From positions 1 through 64,000 of the forward strand of contig CAVPHV010000009.1 in NCBI GenBank assembly GCA_963704825.1: a DNA stretch of 64,000 nucleotides, read 5' to 3'. Source of the DNA: CAVPHV01 sp963704825. Lineage in GTDB: Bacteria; Actinomycetota; Acidimicrobiia; Spongiisociales; UBA5794. Positions 1-8,225 of the stretch are shown piece after piece. Every line of letters begins with the position of its first letter. Within the stretch, counting starts at the first letter, position 1. Made by a program: the position numbers and the translations under genes. The notes beneath the pieces are model-generated. The model saw only the letters and a program-made list of their open reading frames with translations. It was not told where the DNA came from and did no database searches.

Positions 1-839
1 GGCCATCCAGGTCGACGCCACCCGCCCCAACCGGCGAGATTCAACTCGAGCACGCGACTCGTCCTACTTGAGGAACTTGATCCTGCCGAGTTTCGGGGAC
101 GCAGAACTCGGTTCGGTCCAACCGCAGCGAGATCAGGGCCTGGATAGCCGACCTGCAAGACCAGGGGTACGCCCCAGCGACGATCGCCAGGCGTACCAGA
201 TCCTGTCCCGCGCCTTCCGGGTCGCCGTCGCCGACGGGCTCATCGCTCGCACGCCCTGCAGGGAGATCAAGCTCCCCAAGATGACCGCGATCGAGAAACG
301 CTCCCTCACAGCCGCAGAGGCCGAACACCTCGCCGACGCTATTGACCACCGGTACCGGGTGCTGATCCTCACCGGGACCTACACGGGACTCCGCTTCGGC
401 GAGCTCGCCGCTCTTCGCACCAACGATCTCGACATGCTTCGGCGCACACTTCGAGTCGACGAGCAGCTCAGCCGGCAGGGGTCATGGAAAATGGTCGCCG
501 GACCGTTGAAGTCCAAGAAGGCCTACCGCACGATCGGCATCCCCGCCTTCCTGTGCGAAGAGCTGGCGGTCCACCTCACCGAGTACCCATCCGAGTCGGA
601 TCTGGTGTTCTCGCACGCCCAAGGGAGGTCCGCTCGACTACAACCGGTTCCGCCGCCGACACTGGAATCCGGCCGTCGAGGCGTCCGTCGGCTCGCCGTG
701 CACTCCCCACGATCTCCGCCACACTCATGTGGCGATGCTCATCGCCGAGAACCAGTCCCCCAGATACATCGCTGACAGGCTCGGACACGAGAGCACTCGG
801 ACAGTCCTCGACGTGTACGGACACCTCTACGAGGGCGTT

Positions 840-921
840 GATCAAGCTGCGATGGAAGGCCTCGACCGGCTCCGCTCCGAAGCTCAGACGGACGCCAGAC
901 GAACACCGGAGGGGTCGAACG
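840..921 (+). repeat. Direct repeat copy 1 (integrase 3' coding segment)
   Basis: This 82-nt segment matches 3852-3933 in the same orientation with 6 mismatches by eye (about 93% identity). It encodes the integrase C-terminal stretch DQAAMEGLDRLRSEAQTD. The two copies flank the pseudogene zone and each lies about 50 nt from a tRNA-3'-end-like sequence, which suggests two related elements integrated in tandem. Confidence 0.9.
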
Positions 922-973
922 TCGTTTCGATGAGAGCCGAGAACGGGAATCGTCATCCCCGTAGAGGTCCCTG

Positions 974-1005
974 TGGTGTGCGCCACTGGGATCGAACCCG
1001 TGACC
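974..1005 (-). repeat. tRNA 3'-end-like sequence, putative attachment-site remnant
   Basis: Read on the minus strand, this 32-nt segment looks like a tRNA T-arm plus acceptor 3' half ending in CCA (GGGTTCGATCCC core, then GCGCACACCA). It matches the last 32 nt of the intact tRNA-Val at 3986-4017 at 26 of 32 positions and has the same orientation. No matching 5' half is present, so it is not a whole tRNA. Its position just after an integrase 3' end fits an att site left by integration into a tRNA gene; the imperfect match means it could come from a different tRNA. Confidence 0.55.
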
Positions 1006-1082
1006 GCCGTGTGACCGCAAGTCAGAAGCGCCAGTCATTGCAGAGCAGCCAGCAAGCGCCGAAGCGGCCCACGGATAACTGA

Positions 1083-1800
1083 GAATTATCCGTGGATTCC
1101 GACTTGAGGGTCTAGCGACTCCGCCCTTCCCGACGACCGGAGCGTGCCGTTTCGCACGGGTAGGGTGACGAGACATCCCCAGTGCCGACGAGCCATGGTG
1201 AACGGAGTTGACGTCGTCCGGTGTCATGCGTACCGAGTTGTCACCCGACGACATCGCCCGTCATTGACGTACCCCACTCGTACCTTAGGGCGGTGGAGGC
1301 GTATTGCCGCCGGCCTAGGGCGATCTTCCGTCATCTCGCTGGCTACACCCGCCCGCTGCTCATGTACCACAGCGGGGAGCGGGCATTACGACACCGCGGT
1401 CGTATGGAGTACGAACGCCGGGTTGGGAGGGCTGATCTTCCACCATGAGGTCGCCATCGACCGCCCTGTGGGAGCACTCTTGAGCCGTCGTCCTCGGGTG
1501 GTGGGGCCATCATCGCATGCGGTGTCGCAACTCACTGCACGGTCTCGGTAAGGGGGCTCGTCTCGGGGACCAGGGCGGTCTCCACTCGGTTCCGCCAAGC
1601 CCCGACCTGCTGTTCCGCGTCGAGTGGTGCGAGTCAACGCTCGGGGTGCCATCGTCTCGCGCTCGCCTCCGCGCCCGCTACGAGCCTACATCACCCAGGA
1701 TGTGACCGTTTGGAGGCCCATCGTGGTCGGGAGTCCGAGTGGACTTTGTGATGGAGTACCCCACCGACTTCCCATGTTTCACTTCTCGATCTGGGTGCCG
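1083..1800. other. Stretch with no recognisable gene
   Basis: About 700 nt between the att-like remnant and the lipoprotein pseudogene. Open frames exist on both strands, but none shows a family motif, signal peptide or convincing ribosome binding site. Probably decayed element DNA. Confidence 0.5.
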
Positions 1801-3119
1801 CGGGGGTAGAGACTGGGAGTCGAGGTTGCAGTAGCTGTACCTCCGAGCCAGCCAATTCTCCACGTCGAACGTGCCCGTACTGCATCGAACCGAATTGCCC
1901 CTGAGGATCAGTCGCGATGCGCCGCGACGGTCGGTGCAACGATGACCCGCCTTCGTCGGCGAACGAGCCCTGCTCGTATGGGGTGTCCAGAAGGATCTGT
2001 GCCTCGTCCCTGCCAGGGCCGTCACTCTCCGTGGAGTGTTGGAACTCAGCCCTGCATCGATGGACACGGCAGCCACACCATCTCCGTACGGAACGAGGTG
2101 CGCAGTGGTCGACCTCACGGCGTCGGGCACGACCCATCGCTCGGTTCCGTCGTCGGTGAGGCGCACAAGCCCGTCACTCGTTGCGAACCATGCTCGCGTC
2201 ACCCACCGATGCTGCGTCGAGGACGGCGGCATCTGAAAACTCCGGATCGTCAACGGCAGTCCACTCCTGGCCGTCCCAGCGGGCCGTGCCCGGTGAGCCC
2301 AACGCCCAGACCTCACTATCGGTGATGGCAACACCCATGACGAACTCGAGCCCGGGAATCAGATGCGCGAGGCGATCGCACCCGTCGGCCGCCGATTCGT
2401 ACTCCTCCATGTACGCCTGCACGACGTGCATCTCGGGATGCGACGCGTCGTCGATGGCGCCATCGGATGTCAAAGCATCGAGGGGGGAAGGCGGACGAGT
2501 CCCACACCCCAGAATGACACCCACGCCATCCCGTCGTCATCGGTGACGGGTGCCACCAGGGCGACCTCGGGGTCGTCTTCGGTGCGTTCCCAGTTTCCGT
2601 CGATGTAGCGGAACACGCCTGCACCCGATGATGCTTGCAACGTCCCGGTCGAGTCGAGGTCGACGGACCACAGCTCGGTGTAGGGGTGGTCGACTGAGGT
2701 CGAAGGATGTCCACCCACCGTCGTCGAGGACTGACACGTCGCTTGGCCACAGCGTTTTGTTGAGGGGGTAGCCATGTGCAACGGCGACACGGCCCGACTC
2801 GTCCGTGGCGACGTCTCGCAAGGCATTCGAACCCAGGCCATCGGCGATCGTCTGGACCCGGTAGTCGCCCGTCGAGGGGTCCCAGCTTGTGACACCACCC
2901 CATCCCCACGGCCCAGATGGTGCCGTCAGGCCCGACAGCCAACGCAGTCAGGGAGTTCGCTCCGCTCCATACACCCTCGCCCGCGTCGGCGGGGAGGGCG
3001 AAATCCTCAGCGACTCCCGATGTCGGGGCAGCACTGGTCACTGTGTTCTCATCGGAGGTTGCCGAACACGAGGCGAGCACAAGGGCTATCGAAAGAACAA
3101 CCACAACAACTGGCCTCAC
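1800..3119 (-). pseudogene. Secreted lipoprotein with beta-propeller-like repeats, multiply frameshifted
   Basis: The 5' end (3119) encodes a clear lipoprotein signal: MRPVVVVVLSIALVLASCS, with lipobox LASC, then a Thr/Ser-rich linker. Downstream, propeller-like segments occur in alternating frames: SLTALAVGPDGTIWAVG; ALRDVATDESGRVAVAHG and DVSVLDDGGWTSFDLS; TELWSVDLDSTGTLQASSG with GVFRYIDGNWERTEDDPEV; ITDSEVWALGSPGTARWDG; and ATSDGLVRLTDDGTERWVV. At least four frame changes are needed to join them, so no full-length product is possible as read. Function unknown; the family resembles cell-surface propeller lipoproteins. The 3' boundary is approximate because homologous-looking text fades near 1800. 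Sequencing error at low coverage is the alternative to real decay. Confidence 0.75.
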
Positions 3120-3290
3120 GCGGGCCTCCTCATTCCACTGTACGCCCGTCAGTAGCCGATAGACCAGAGGGCCGCATTGTGTGTCGAAAAGCGGATGCCA
3201 CAGGCCGGAACATTGCGCGGATCCAGGGGCTCGCAGACCACGAAGCTGCCCACTACCACCTCACTCGCAGCCGACTTCGAGGGAGTCTTG

Positions 3291-3593
3291 ATGGGCGTCT
3301 ATGGGGGTGTAGGAACCGCTACTTCACCTGACCTCTATTACAACAAGATCGGCTCCGCTCTGAGCCAACTCGGAGCGAGCCTCGCCACCGAGTGTGACTA
3401 CCTGTGTGACCAAATGGTCGACGGCGCAGGATCCGGCCGTGACTTCAGGGGACTCGGGCTCGCACTGATCGGCGCGGGCCTGATAGGACTAGAATCCGCG
3501 GGGCTCGCAGTCTTGTGCCGTGGACCTTGGCGCACATCACTCACCACGGTGCGCGGTATCGCGCACCCGCAAACGACCTCGATCCGGCACTAG
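3291..3593 (+). CDS. Hypothetical small protein, doubtful
   Basis: Possible 100-aa protein beginning MGVYGGVGTATSPDLYYN, with GAGGGAG about 5 nt upstream of the ATG. It has one hydrophobic segment (GLGLALIGAGLIGLESAGLAV, roughly residues 54-74) and two Cys in ECDYLCDQ. No family is recognised. It lies inside a zone of pseudogenes, and its last 20 residues look like random translation, so it may be a fragment or not a gene at all. Confidence 0.3.
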   Translation: MGVYGGVGTATSPDLYYNKIGSALSQLGASLATECDYLCDQMVDGAGSGRDFRGLGLALIGAGLIGLESAGLAVLCRGPWRTSLTTVRGIAHPQTTSIRH

Positions 3594-3824
3594 GCGCTAC
3601 CTCTCCCCAATAGCCGCAACGGGTCCCATGGCCATTGCACGGATAAGCGACATTATCCGTGCACACTCCCGATTTCGGTCCAGCAGGTGGTTGCAGGCCT
3701 TCTAGATGACGATGAAGCGCCGCCGAGAACGGGGTCGCTCCCAACGCCCGCACCGTTGGTCGGGCCCGCCGCTCCGAGCCGGTGCACGACATCCAACGGA
3801 AATGTACGCCGGCTTCGTCTCCGA

Positions 3825-3985
3825 GTACTGCACCCGCTCTTCAAAGGGGCCGATCAAGCTGCGATGGAAGGTCTCGACCGGCTCCGCTCCGAAGCTCAGA
3901 CGGACACCAGACGGACACCAGAGGGATCAAACGCATTGTCGATCGACACCGATGCCTGGAATCGTCCCCTGACCTGGGCTTTCGA
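3825..3985 (+). pseudogene. Integrase C-terminal remnant next to tRNA-Val
   Basis: The frame encodes VLHPLFKGADQAAMEGLDRL followed by RSEAQTDTRRTPEGSN, matching the end of the integrase at 1-1082 (VYGHLYEGVDQAAMEGLDRL). The upstream catalytic part is absent or unreadable. The open frame then runs into the tRNA-Val 3' end. This is the 3' stump of a second, related integrase whose end points at the tRNA, the usual arrangement for an element integrated at a tRNA 3' end. Confidence 0.75.
3852..3933 (+). repeat. Direct repeat copy 2 (integrase 3' coding segment)
   Basis: Matches 840-921 with 6 differences in 82 nt, same orientation. All six differences are transitions (C/T or G/A), consistent with two diverged homologous integrase ends rather than a recent duplication. 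Confidence 0.9.
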
Positions 3986-4062
3986 TGGTGGGCGTTACTG
4001 GACTCGAACCAGTGACCTCTGCCTTGTAAGGGCAGCGCTCTAGCCAACTGAGCTAAACGCCC
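3986..4062 (-). tRNA. tRNA-Val (anticodon TAC), CCA encoded
   Basis: Minus-strand cloverleaf: acceptor GGGCGTT pairing with AACGCCC, D-arm region TAGCTCAGTTGGCTAGAGC, anticodon arm CTGCC-CTTACAA-GGCAG with anticodon TAC reading GUA, T-arm ACTGG-TTCGAGT-CCAGT, discriminator A and an encoded CCA (3986-3988). All stems pair. Its 3' end faces the integrase remnant zone, so it appears to be the integration target that stayed intact. Confidence 0.95.
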
Positions 4063-4088
4063 GAAGCGGCCGCAATGGTAGCCCGCCC

Positions 4089-4106
4089 CTCAGGGTTCAC
4101 CCTGAG
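4089..4106. promoter_or_regulatory. 18-bp perfect palindrome upstream of PspC gene
   Basis: CTCAGGGT-TC-ACCCTGAG is a perfect inverted repeat 77 nt before the PspC start at 4183. The same half-site (ACCCTGAG) recurs upstream of the other PspC/LiaF gene and the kinase at 14242-14293. It is a candidate operator for the LuxR-type regulator at 15577; that link is inferred. Confidence 0.55.
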
Positions 4107-4182
4107 TAATCGTCGCCATCTCGGGGGTGGACCAGGGGAACACCCAATACCGCCGAACCTGCCCATCCCCCACGATGGGGGT

Positions 4183-4644
4183 ATGGAAACAGCAACAACC
4201 ACCCCAGCCACCGAGGCAACCACGGTTCGCCTTGAACGGCCCACCTCGGGCCGCGTCCTCGCCGGTGTCGCCGCCGGCATCGCCAACCACACCGGAATCG
4301 CCGTCGGCATCGTCCGACTCCTGTTCCTTATCTCGGTCCTCTTCGGGGGTCTCGGCGTCCTCCTCTACCTCGCCGGATGGGCTCTGATCCCATCCCAGGG
4401 AGCGGAAGACAGCCTGGCCTCCACTTGGACCCGAGACCTGAACACCCCGGGCAAGCGGACCGGCGCCTTCCTCATCGGAATCGCCGTCCTCATCCTGATC
4501 ACGGCTGCCGCACCGGTGACCATCCTGGCCGCCATCGTGCTGCTCGCCGGCGTCGTGCTGCTCAGCCCGACCGAAACCACCCCCGTCGTCACCACGACGG
4601 TTGTGCACGACACACCCGAATCCACCAACGAAGAGCAGGAGTAA
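4183..4644 (+). CDS. PspC domain membrane protein
   Basis: A 153-aa PspC-domain protein of the envelope-stress family. A Thr-rich N-terminus leads into the PspC core (LERPTSGRVLAGVAAGIAN, then GIAVGIVRLLFLISVLFGG, YLAGWALIP), which normally places one amphipathic and one transmembrane helix in the inner membrane. A second hydrophobic hairpin lies at about residues 90-130 (GAFLIGIAVLILITAAAPVTI), followed by a Thr/Val-rich, acidic tail. The ATG at 4183 is chosen because the PspC core begins shortly after it; the upstream in-frame ATG at 4075 would add translated tRNA-proximal spacer. A small hairpin (CCCCC/GGGGG) lies directly before the start and could influence translation. It is followed after 5 nt by the membrane protein at 4650. 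Its palindrome suggests co-regulation with the PspC system at 13005-16215. Confidence 0.85.
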   Translation: METATTTPATEATTVRLERPTSGRVLAGVAAGIANHTGIAVGIVRLLFLISVLFGGLGVLLYLAGWALIPSQGAEDSLASTWTRDLNTPGKRTGAFLIGIAVLILITAAAPVTILAAIVLLAGVVLLSPTETTPVVTTTVVHDTPESTNEEQE

Positions 4645-4649
4645 ACGAC

Positions 4650-5354
4650 ATGCGTATTGGCAAGCTGGTCTCAGCCATCATCGGCGGCATGATGATCCTC
4701 GGCGGATTCGGCATGGTCGTCGGCGGCGCCGTCGCCGTCGCCCTCCCCGACGACGAAGGATGGATCGAGAGCCCTCGGTTCCTGGTCAGCTCCGACGCCG
4801 TCGCCCTGGTCGGCGACGACATCGATGTCGACCTCGACCGCGGGTTCGACGGCGCCCACACCTTCGTCTCGTGGGAAGCCATCCCGGCTCGGCTCGAATT
4901 CGACAGCCGCAACGACAAGGACGTCTTCATCGGAATCGCCCGGCAGGCCGACGTCGACCAGTACCTCGACGGAGTCACCATCGATCGGGTCGACCTCTTC
5001 AACGACCACGGCGACCGCGGGATCGTTCTCGGCACCAGCGACGTGGTCTCACCCACCGACCAGGACTTCTGGGTCGCCTCGAGCACCACGGGAATGCTCG
5101 ACTGGGACATCGCCGACGGCGAGTGGACCATTGCAGTCCTCAACACCGACGGCAGCCCCGGGGTAGACGTTGCCGTCACTGCCGCCGCCAAGGTCCCCTT
5201 CCTGCGGGGCATCGGCGTCGGACTGATCATCCTCGGTGTCACCGGACTCGCTCTCGGCGCCACCCTCGTCTACTTCGGCGTCCGGCAGGTCCCTGAGCGT
5301 CCCGCTCCCCCGGCCCCGCCGCTCGATCCTCAGCAGCCCGTCACCGCCTCCTGA
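4650..5354 (+). CDS. Hypothetical two-TM membrane protein, probable partner of PspC
   Basis: A 234-aa protein with a strong ribosome site (AGGAG 8 nt upstream) and only 5 nt from the PspC gene, so the two are surely co-transcribed. Layout: N-terminal hydrophobic helix (SAIIGGMMILGGFGMVVGGAVAVAL), an extracytoplasmic domain of about 150 residues rich in Asp (DDIDVDLDRGFDGAHTF, then repeated short beta-like stretches), a second transmembrane helix (GVGLIILGVTGLALGATLVYFGV), and a short Pro-rich tail. No named family is recognised with certainty. The external domain between two helices suggests a surface sensor or a structural partner of PspC; that is inference. Confidence 0.75.
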   Translation: MRIGKLVSAIIGGMMILGGFGMVVGGAVAVALPDDEGWIESPRFLVSSDAVALVGDDIDVDLDRGFDGAHTFVSWEAIPARLEFDSRNDKDVFIGIARQADVDQYLDGVTIDRVDLFNDHGDRGIVLGTSDVVSPTDQDFWVASSTTGMLDWDIADGEWTIAVLNTDGSPGVDVAVTAAAKVPFLRGIGVGLIILGVTGLALGATLVYFGVRQVPERPAPPAPPLDPQQPVTAS

Positions 5355-5447
5355 CCGACCACACCGAGTGGGTGGACGTACCGGCGTCCACCCACTCATC
5401 CGCGCCCCACCCACTAGGTCCCGGGCACCTGGCATACTCCGGCGGCG

Positions 5448-6902
5448 ATGTCCGCCCTCACCGCCCGCCTCCTCGTCTTCTGCACTTCAGCCGCCGTGCT
5501 GATCCTCGAGATCCTCGCCGGGCGTCTGCTCGCCCCCTACGTCGGCGTCACCCTCGAGACGTTCACCGGGATCATCGGAACCGTCCTGGCCGGCATCGCC
5601 ATCGGCGCCTGGCTCGGAGGACGGGCCGCCGATCGAATCGAACCCCGCCGCCTCCTCGCACCGCTGCTGGTCGTCGGAGGGATCCTGACCCTGCTGGCGC
5701 CGCCCATCATCAATGCCATCGGCCCGCGCCTGACAGGCTCCGACCCCGTCGACATCGTCACGCTCACCGTGCTCGCCTTCTTCCTGCCCGCCTCTGTGCT
5801 CAGCGCGGTCACACCGGTCGTCGTCAAGGTCCGACTCCAAACCCTCGACGAAACCGGTCGGGTCGTTGGCTCACTCTCGGCGATCGGCACCACCGGCGCC
5901 ATCGTCGGCACCTTCCTCACCGGGTTTGTCCTGCTCGCCGCATGGCCGAGCCGCCCCATCGTCTTTGCACTCGGCGCAGCCCTCATCGTCGCCGGCCTCG
6001 GCTTCGGAGCCGCCACCTTCTCCCGCGGTGCGCTGGCAGCCATCGTGATCCCCGGGGTCCTCGGGGGCATGCTGCTCTTCACCGTCGACGGGCCTTGCGA
6101 GACCGAGACCGCCTACTTCTGCGCAAGGGTCGAGGTCGATGCCCAGCGCCCCACCGGGCGGCTGCTCATGCTCGACACGTTGCGCCACAGCTACGTCGAC
6201 CTCGAAGACCCCACCTACCTCGAGTTCCGCTACGCCAAGATCATGGCCGACGTCCTGGCGGAGGCGCCTCCGGGTCCCCTCGACGCGCTATTCATCGGCG
6301 GCGGCGGCTTCACCCTCCCCCGCTACCTCGCCGCGGTTCGGCCACACAGCACCAGCCTGGTCCTCGAACTCGACCCGACCCTCGTCGACATCGCCCGGCG
6401 CGACCTCGGATTGGTCACCTCAGATGATCTCGCGGTGCAGGTCGGCGATGCGCGGCTCCTCCTCGCCGACGCCCCCGCCGGCGACTACGACGTCGTCATC
6501 GGCGACGCCTTCGGCGGGCTCTCGGTCCCCTGGCACCTGACCACGCGGGAATTCGTCATGGAGATCCAAGAACGCCTCGCCCCAAGCGGGATCTACCTGC
6601 TGAACATGATCGACTACCCGCCGCTCGGCTTCGCCAAGGCGGAAGCCGCCACCCTCGACGACGTGTTCGAACACGTCGCCGTCATTGCGCCCCCCAACTA
6701 CCTCGACGGCGCACGCGGCGGCAACTTCGTGATGGTCGCTTCTGACTCACCGATCGACGCCGCTGCCATCACCGCATCCATCCGCCAGCGCGGCGGCGTT
6801 GAGGTCGTGATCGGCGGTGCAGCGCTGGCACGCTTCTTGGAAGGCGCAGACGTACTGCGCGACGACTTCGCCCCGGTGGACCAACTGATCAGCCGGCCGT
6901 GA
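5448..6902 (+). CDS. Fused MFS-like/spermidine synthase-like protein
   Basis: A 484-aa protein of the fused MFS/spermidine synthase family. The N-terminal half holds about seven hydrophobic helices (from LLVFCTSAAVLILEILAGRLLAPYVG to about residue 205); the pattern E-I-L-A-G-R-L-L-A-P-Y is typical of these fusions. The C-terminal half is an SpeE-like Rossmann methyltransferase-fold domain: LDALFIGGGGFTLPRYLA, then LVLELDPTLVDIARRDLGL, VQVGDARLLLADAPAGDYD, and DVVIGDAFGG. In true spermidine synthases an equivalent Asp-rich segment binds polyamine and dcSAM, but substrate is unproven for these fusions. ATG start with no strong ribosome site. Monocistronic by context. Confidence 0.85.
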   Translation: MSALTARLLVFCTSAAVLILEILAGRLLAPYVGVTLETFTGIIGTVLAGIAIGAWLGGRAADRIEPRRLLAPLLVVGGILTLLAPPIINAIGPRLTGSDPVDIVTLTVLAFFLPASVLSAVTPVVVKVRLQTLDETGRVVGSLSAIGTTGAIVGTFLTGFVLLAAWPSRPIVFALGAALIVAGLGFGAATFSRGALAAIVIPGVLGGMLLFTVDGPCETETAYFCARVEVDAQRPTGRLLMLDTLRHSYVDLEDPTYLEFRYAKIMADVLAEAPPGPLDALFIGGGGFTLPRYLAAVRPHSTSLVLELDPTLVDIARRDLGLVTSDDLAVQVGDARLLLADAPAGDYDVVIGDAFGGLSVPWHLTTREFVMEIQERLAPSGIYLLNMIDYPPLGFAKAEAATLDDVFEHVAVIAPPNYLDGARGGNFVMVASDSPIDAAAITASIRQRGGVEVVIGGAALARFLEGADVLRDDFAPVDQLISRP

Positions 6903-6914
6903 CCGGCTGGAGTA

Positions 6915-7013
6915 TCAGCCGGCCCGCTTCGCCCGCTTCTCGGCCCGCTTCTCTTTGAGACTCTTGGTAGCGGTCTTCTTGGCGGGCTTGCCGCCCTTGT
7001 CCTTGTTTGCCAT
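6915..7013 (-). CDS. 32-aa lysine-rich basic protein
   Basis: Short gene encoding MANKDKGGKPAKKTATKSLK followed by EKRAEKRAKRAG, with 15 Lys/Arg among 32 residues. It is supported by an excellent ribosome site (GGGAGG ending 5 nt before the ATG) and a clean TGA stop. Small basic proteins of this kind occur in actinobacteria; nucleic-acid or ribosome binding is plausible but unproven. It lies 12 nt past the end of the convergent plus-strand gene. Confidence 0.7.
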   Translation of the reverse strand: MANKDKGGKPAKKTATKSLKEKRAEKRAKRAG

Positions 7014-7068
7014 CAGCGCCTCCCGGCCGGCCACCCCGACGGTGGCGATAAGTCATTGTCGCACACCT

Positions 7069-7410
7069 TCACTCCCCCAACTGTTTCTTGACGTCGCCGA
7101 TCGTGGGGAGCTCATCGGGCATCAGCGGATTGGGGCGATTCTGTTGCCATCGTTCCAGTGCCACAGCGTCACAGGTGGGGCACAGGTGAACCGGACGGGT
7201 GCCGACGATTGACAGCTGAGTCCCCCGGCTCTTCTCCAGAATCGCCAGCGGCACGGTGCGCATCTCGCGGCTCCCACACGTGGGGCAACTCGGGACGAGG
7301 TCGCGGTTCCAGGCGTGACCACACGACTCGCAGGTGAGACGAATCAACTCGGTACGGCGCTCACCGCGCAGCCGGTCTTGCTCTCCACAACGTGGACACG
7401 CGATCTCCAT
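7069..7410 (-). CDS. Zinc-ribbon protein
   Basis: A 113-aa protein with three Cys pairs resembling zinc ribbons: CPRCGEQDRLRG at the N-terminus pairing with CESCGHAWNRD, then CPTCGSREMRTV pairing with CPTCDAVALERW. The start MEIACPRCG is preferred because the 41 residues upstream are out of character. It lies convergent to nothing and downstream of the gene at 7442, probably in one unit. No enzyme motif is seen; a small metal-binding or nucleic-acid-binding role is the most that can be said. Confidence 0.7.
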   Translation of the reverse strand: MEIACPRCGEQDRLRGERRTELIRLTCESCGHAWNRDLVPSCPTCGSREMRTVPLAILEKSRGTQLSIVGTRPVHLCPTCDAVALERWQQNRPNPLMPDELPTIGDVKKQLGE

Positions 7411-7441
7411 GTCCGAAGTGTGCCACCCGACGCCGCCGATG

Positions 7442-8119
7442 TCAGCGCAGGGACTCGAGCGCAGACCAGACCGCTCTGCCCAAGGTGAACGGCAAGCCCG
7501 CGGCCACCACCGCTGAACCGGAACCAACGTCACCTTTGGCGGTCTCGATCACGCAGGTGAGCACAGCCACCCCACCAACCTCATGGGTCTCGAAACCAAT
7601 CAGCCGGGGCGGATCCGGCTCCCCAAACAGGCCACCAACGGCCGCAGTCACCGCCGGGTGGAGTTCGTCGTCGCGATTGATCGGCGAGATGACGGCTCGG
7701 CCGTGGGAATCGACGGCCCGCACCGCCATCCCGTCCGCCTTCTCTTTCGTGGCCTCCAGGTCGAGCCGCGGCGGCGCCGGAGGCACGTGCAACGGTGTCG
7801 CCACCTGGAGATGAGCCGGGGCCGCATCGTCCCCCGGGGCCGGGATCAGCGATTCGAGCCCGCGACCCAGTCCGCTGCGGCGCGGGCTGCCCGGCGGCGC
7901 GGCAGGCTCGTCCTCCTCGGGATCACGCAGAATGGACTCGCGAGTGGCGTAGCCATGTTCTCCGAGCACCAGGCGAACGTCGGCGGCAACTTCGTCGGCG
8001 TCACGACTCCCATCGAGCCAAACTCGCACGAGCGGACCGTTGGCATCGCGAGCTTCCACATCGGCAATCGAGATTCCCGGCACGGCGCGAACCGCCGTTT
8101 GCAGCTCTTGAACCGACAT
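7442..8119 (-). CDS. Hypothetical protein, 225 aa
   Basis: Starts MSVQELQTAVRAVPGISIAD after a GGGGGA ribosome site. The N-terminal ~65 residues look like a small alpha/beta domain (IADVEARDANGPLVRVWLDG, VRLVLGEHGYATRES); a Pro/Glu-rich linker follows (EEDEPAAPPGSPRR, SGLGRGLESLIPAPG), then a C-terminal globular region of about 105 residues (GMAVRAVDSHGRAVISPI to the end). The SGLGRGLESLIP stretch resembles the N-terminal motif of ParB-like proteins, but no ParB domain follows. The family is not recognised. It is genic by codon pattern and by its place in a minus-strand run. Confidence 0.6.
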   Translation of the reverse strand: MSVQELQTAVRAVPGISIADVEARDANGPLVRVWLDGSRDADEVAADVRLVLGEHGYATRESILRDPEEDEPAAPPGSPRRSGLGRGLESLIPAPGDDAAPAHLQVATPLHVPPAPPRLDLEATKEKADGMAVRAVDSHGRAVISPINRDDELHPAVTAAVGGLFGEPDPPRLIGFETHEVGGVAVLTCVIETAKGDVGSGSAVVAAGLPFTLGRAVWSALESLR

Positions 8120-8225
8120 TCCGAATCCCCCGAAGGCCTCACGGTGTTGCTGCCCGGCACGCGCCCGCAAGCTAACACGTTCCAGCAGCTTCCCGATTCA
8201 GGTCGGTCGACCAACCCGAATTGAG

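Larger units (their letters stand above)
1..1082 (+). pseudogene. Tyrosine recombinase (phage-type integrase), frameshifted, 5' end outside window
   Basis: Decayed site-specific tyrosine recombinase. Reading continues from the left edge in frame 2 (arm/SAM-like N-terminal domain: STRARDSSYLRN, LPSFGDAELGSV), shifts near 125 into frame 3 (SEIRAWIADLQDQGYAPATI), returns to frame 2 near 190 (AYQILSRAFRVAVADGLI), and shifts again near 621-628 into frame 3, where GPLDYNRFRRRHW, the catalytic HDLRHTHVA box, RLGHES and the tyrosine segment VLDVYGHLYEG occur. GTYTGLRFGELAAL holds the first catalytic Arg. Three indels in one gene argue for a pseudogene, or for poor sequence at a contig end; the rest of the window is mostly clean. 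The 3' end lies next to a tRNA-3'-end-like sequence, as is usual for tRNA-targeting integrases. Family assignment is secure, functionality is not. Confidence 0.88.

Noticed and set aside
621..628. Programmed ribosomal frameshift in the integrase
   Set aside because: No slippery sequence with a downstream structure is evident, and further frame breaks occur near 125 and 190, which fits decay.
974..1060. A second complete tRNA gene
   Set aside because: Only the T-arm and acceptor 3' side are present; no partner for the acceptor 5' strand was found.
1144..1551. 135-aa plus-strand frame in the gene-poor stretch
   Set aside because: No motif, no ribosome site, and composition like random translation of high-GC DNA.
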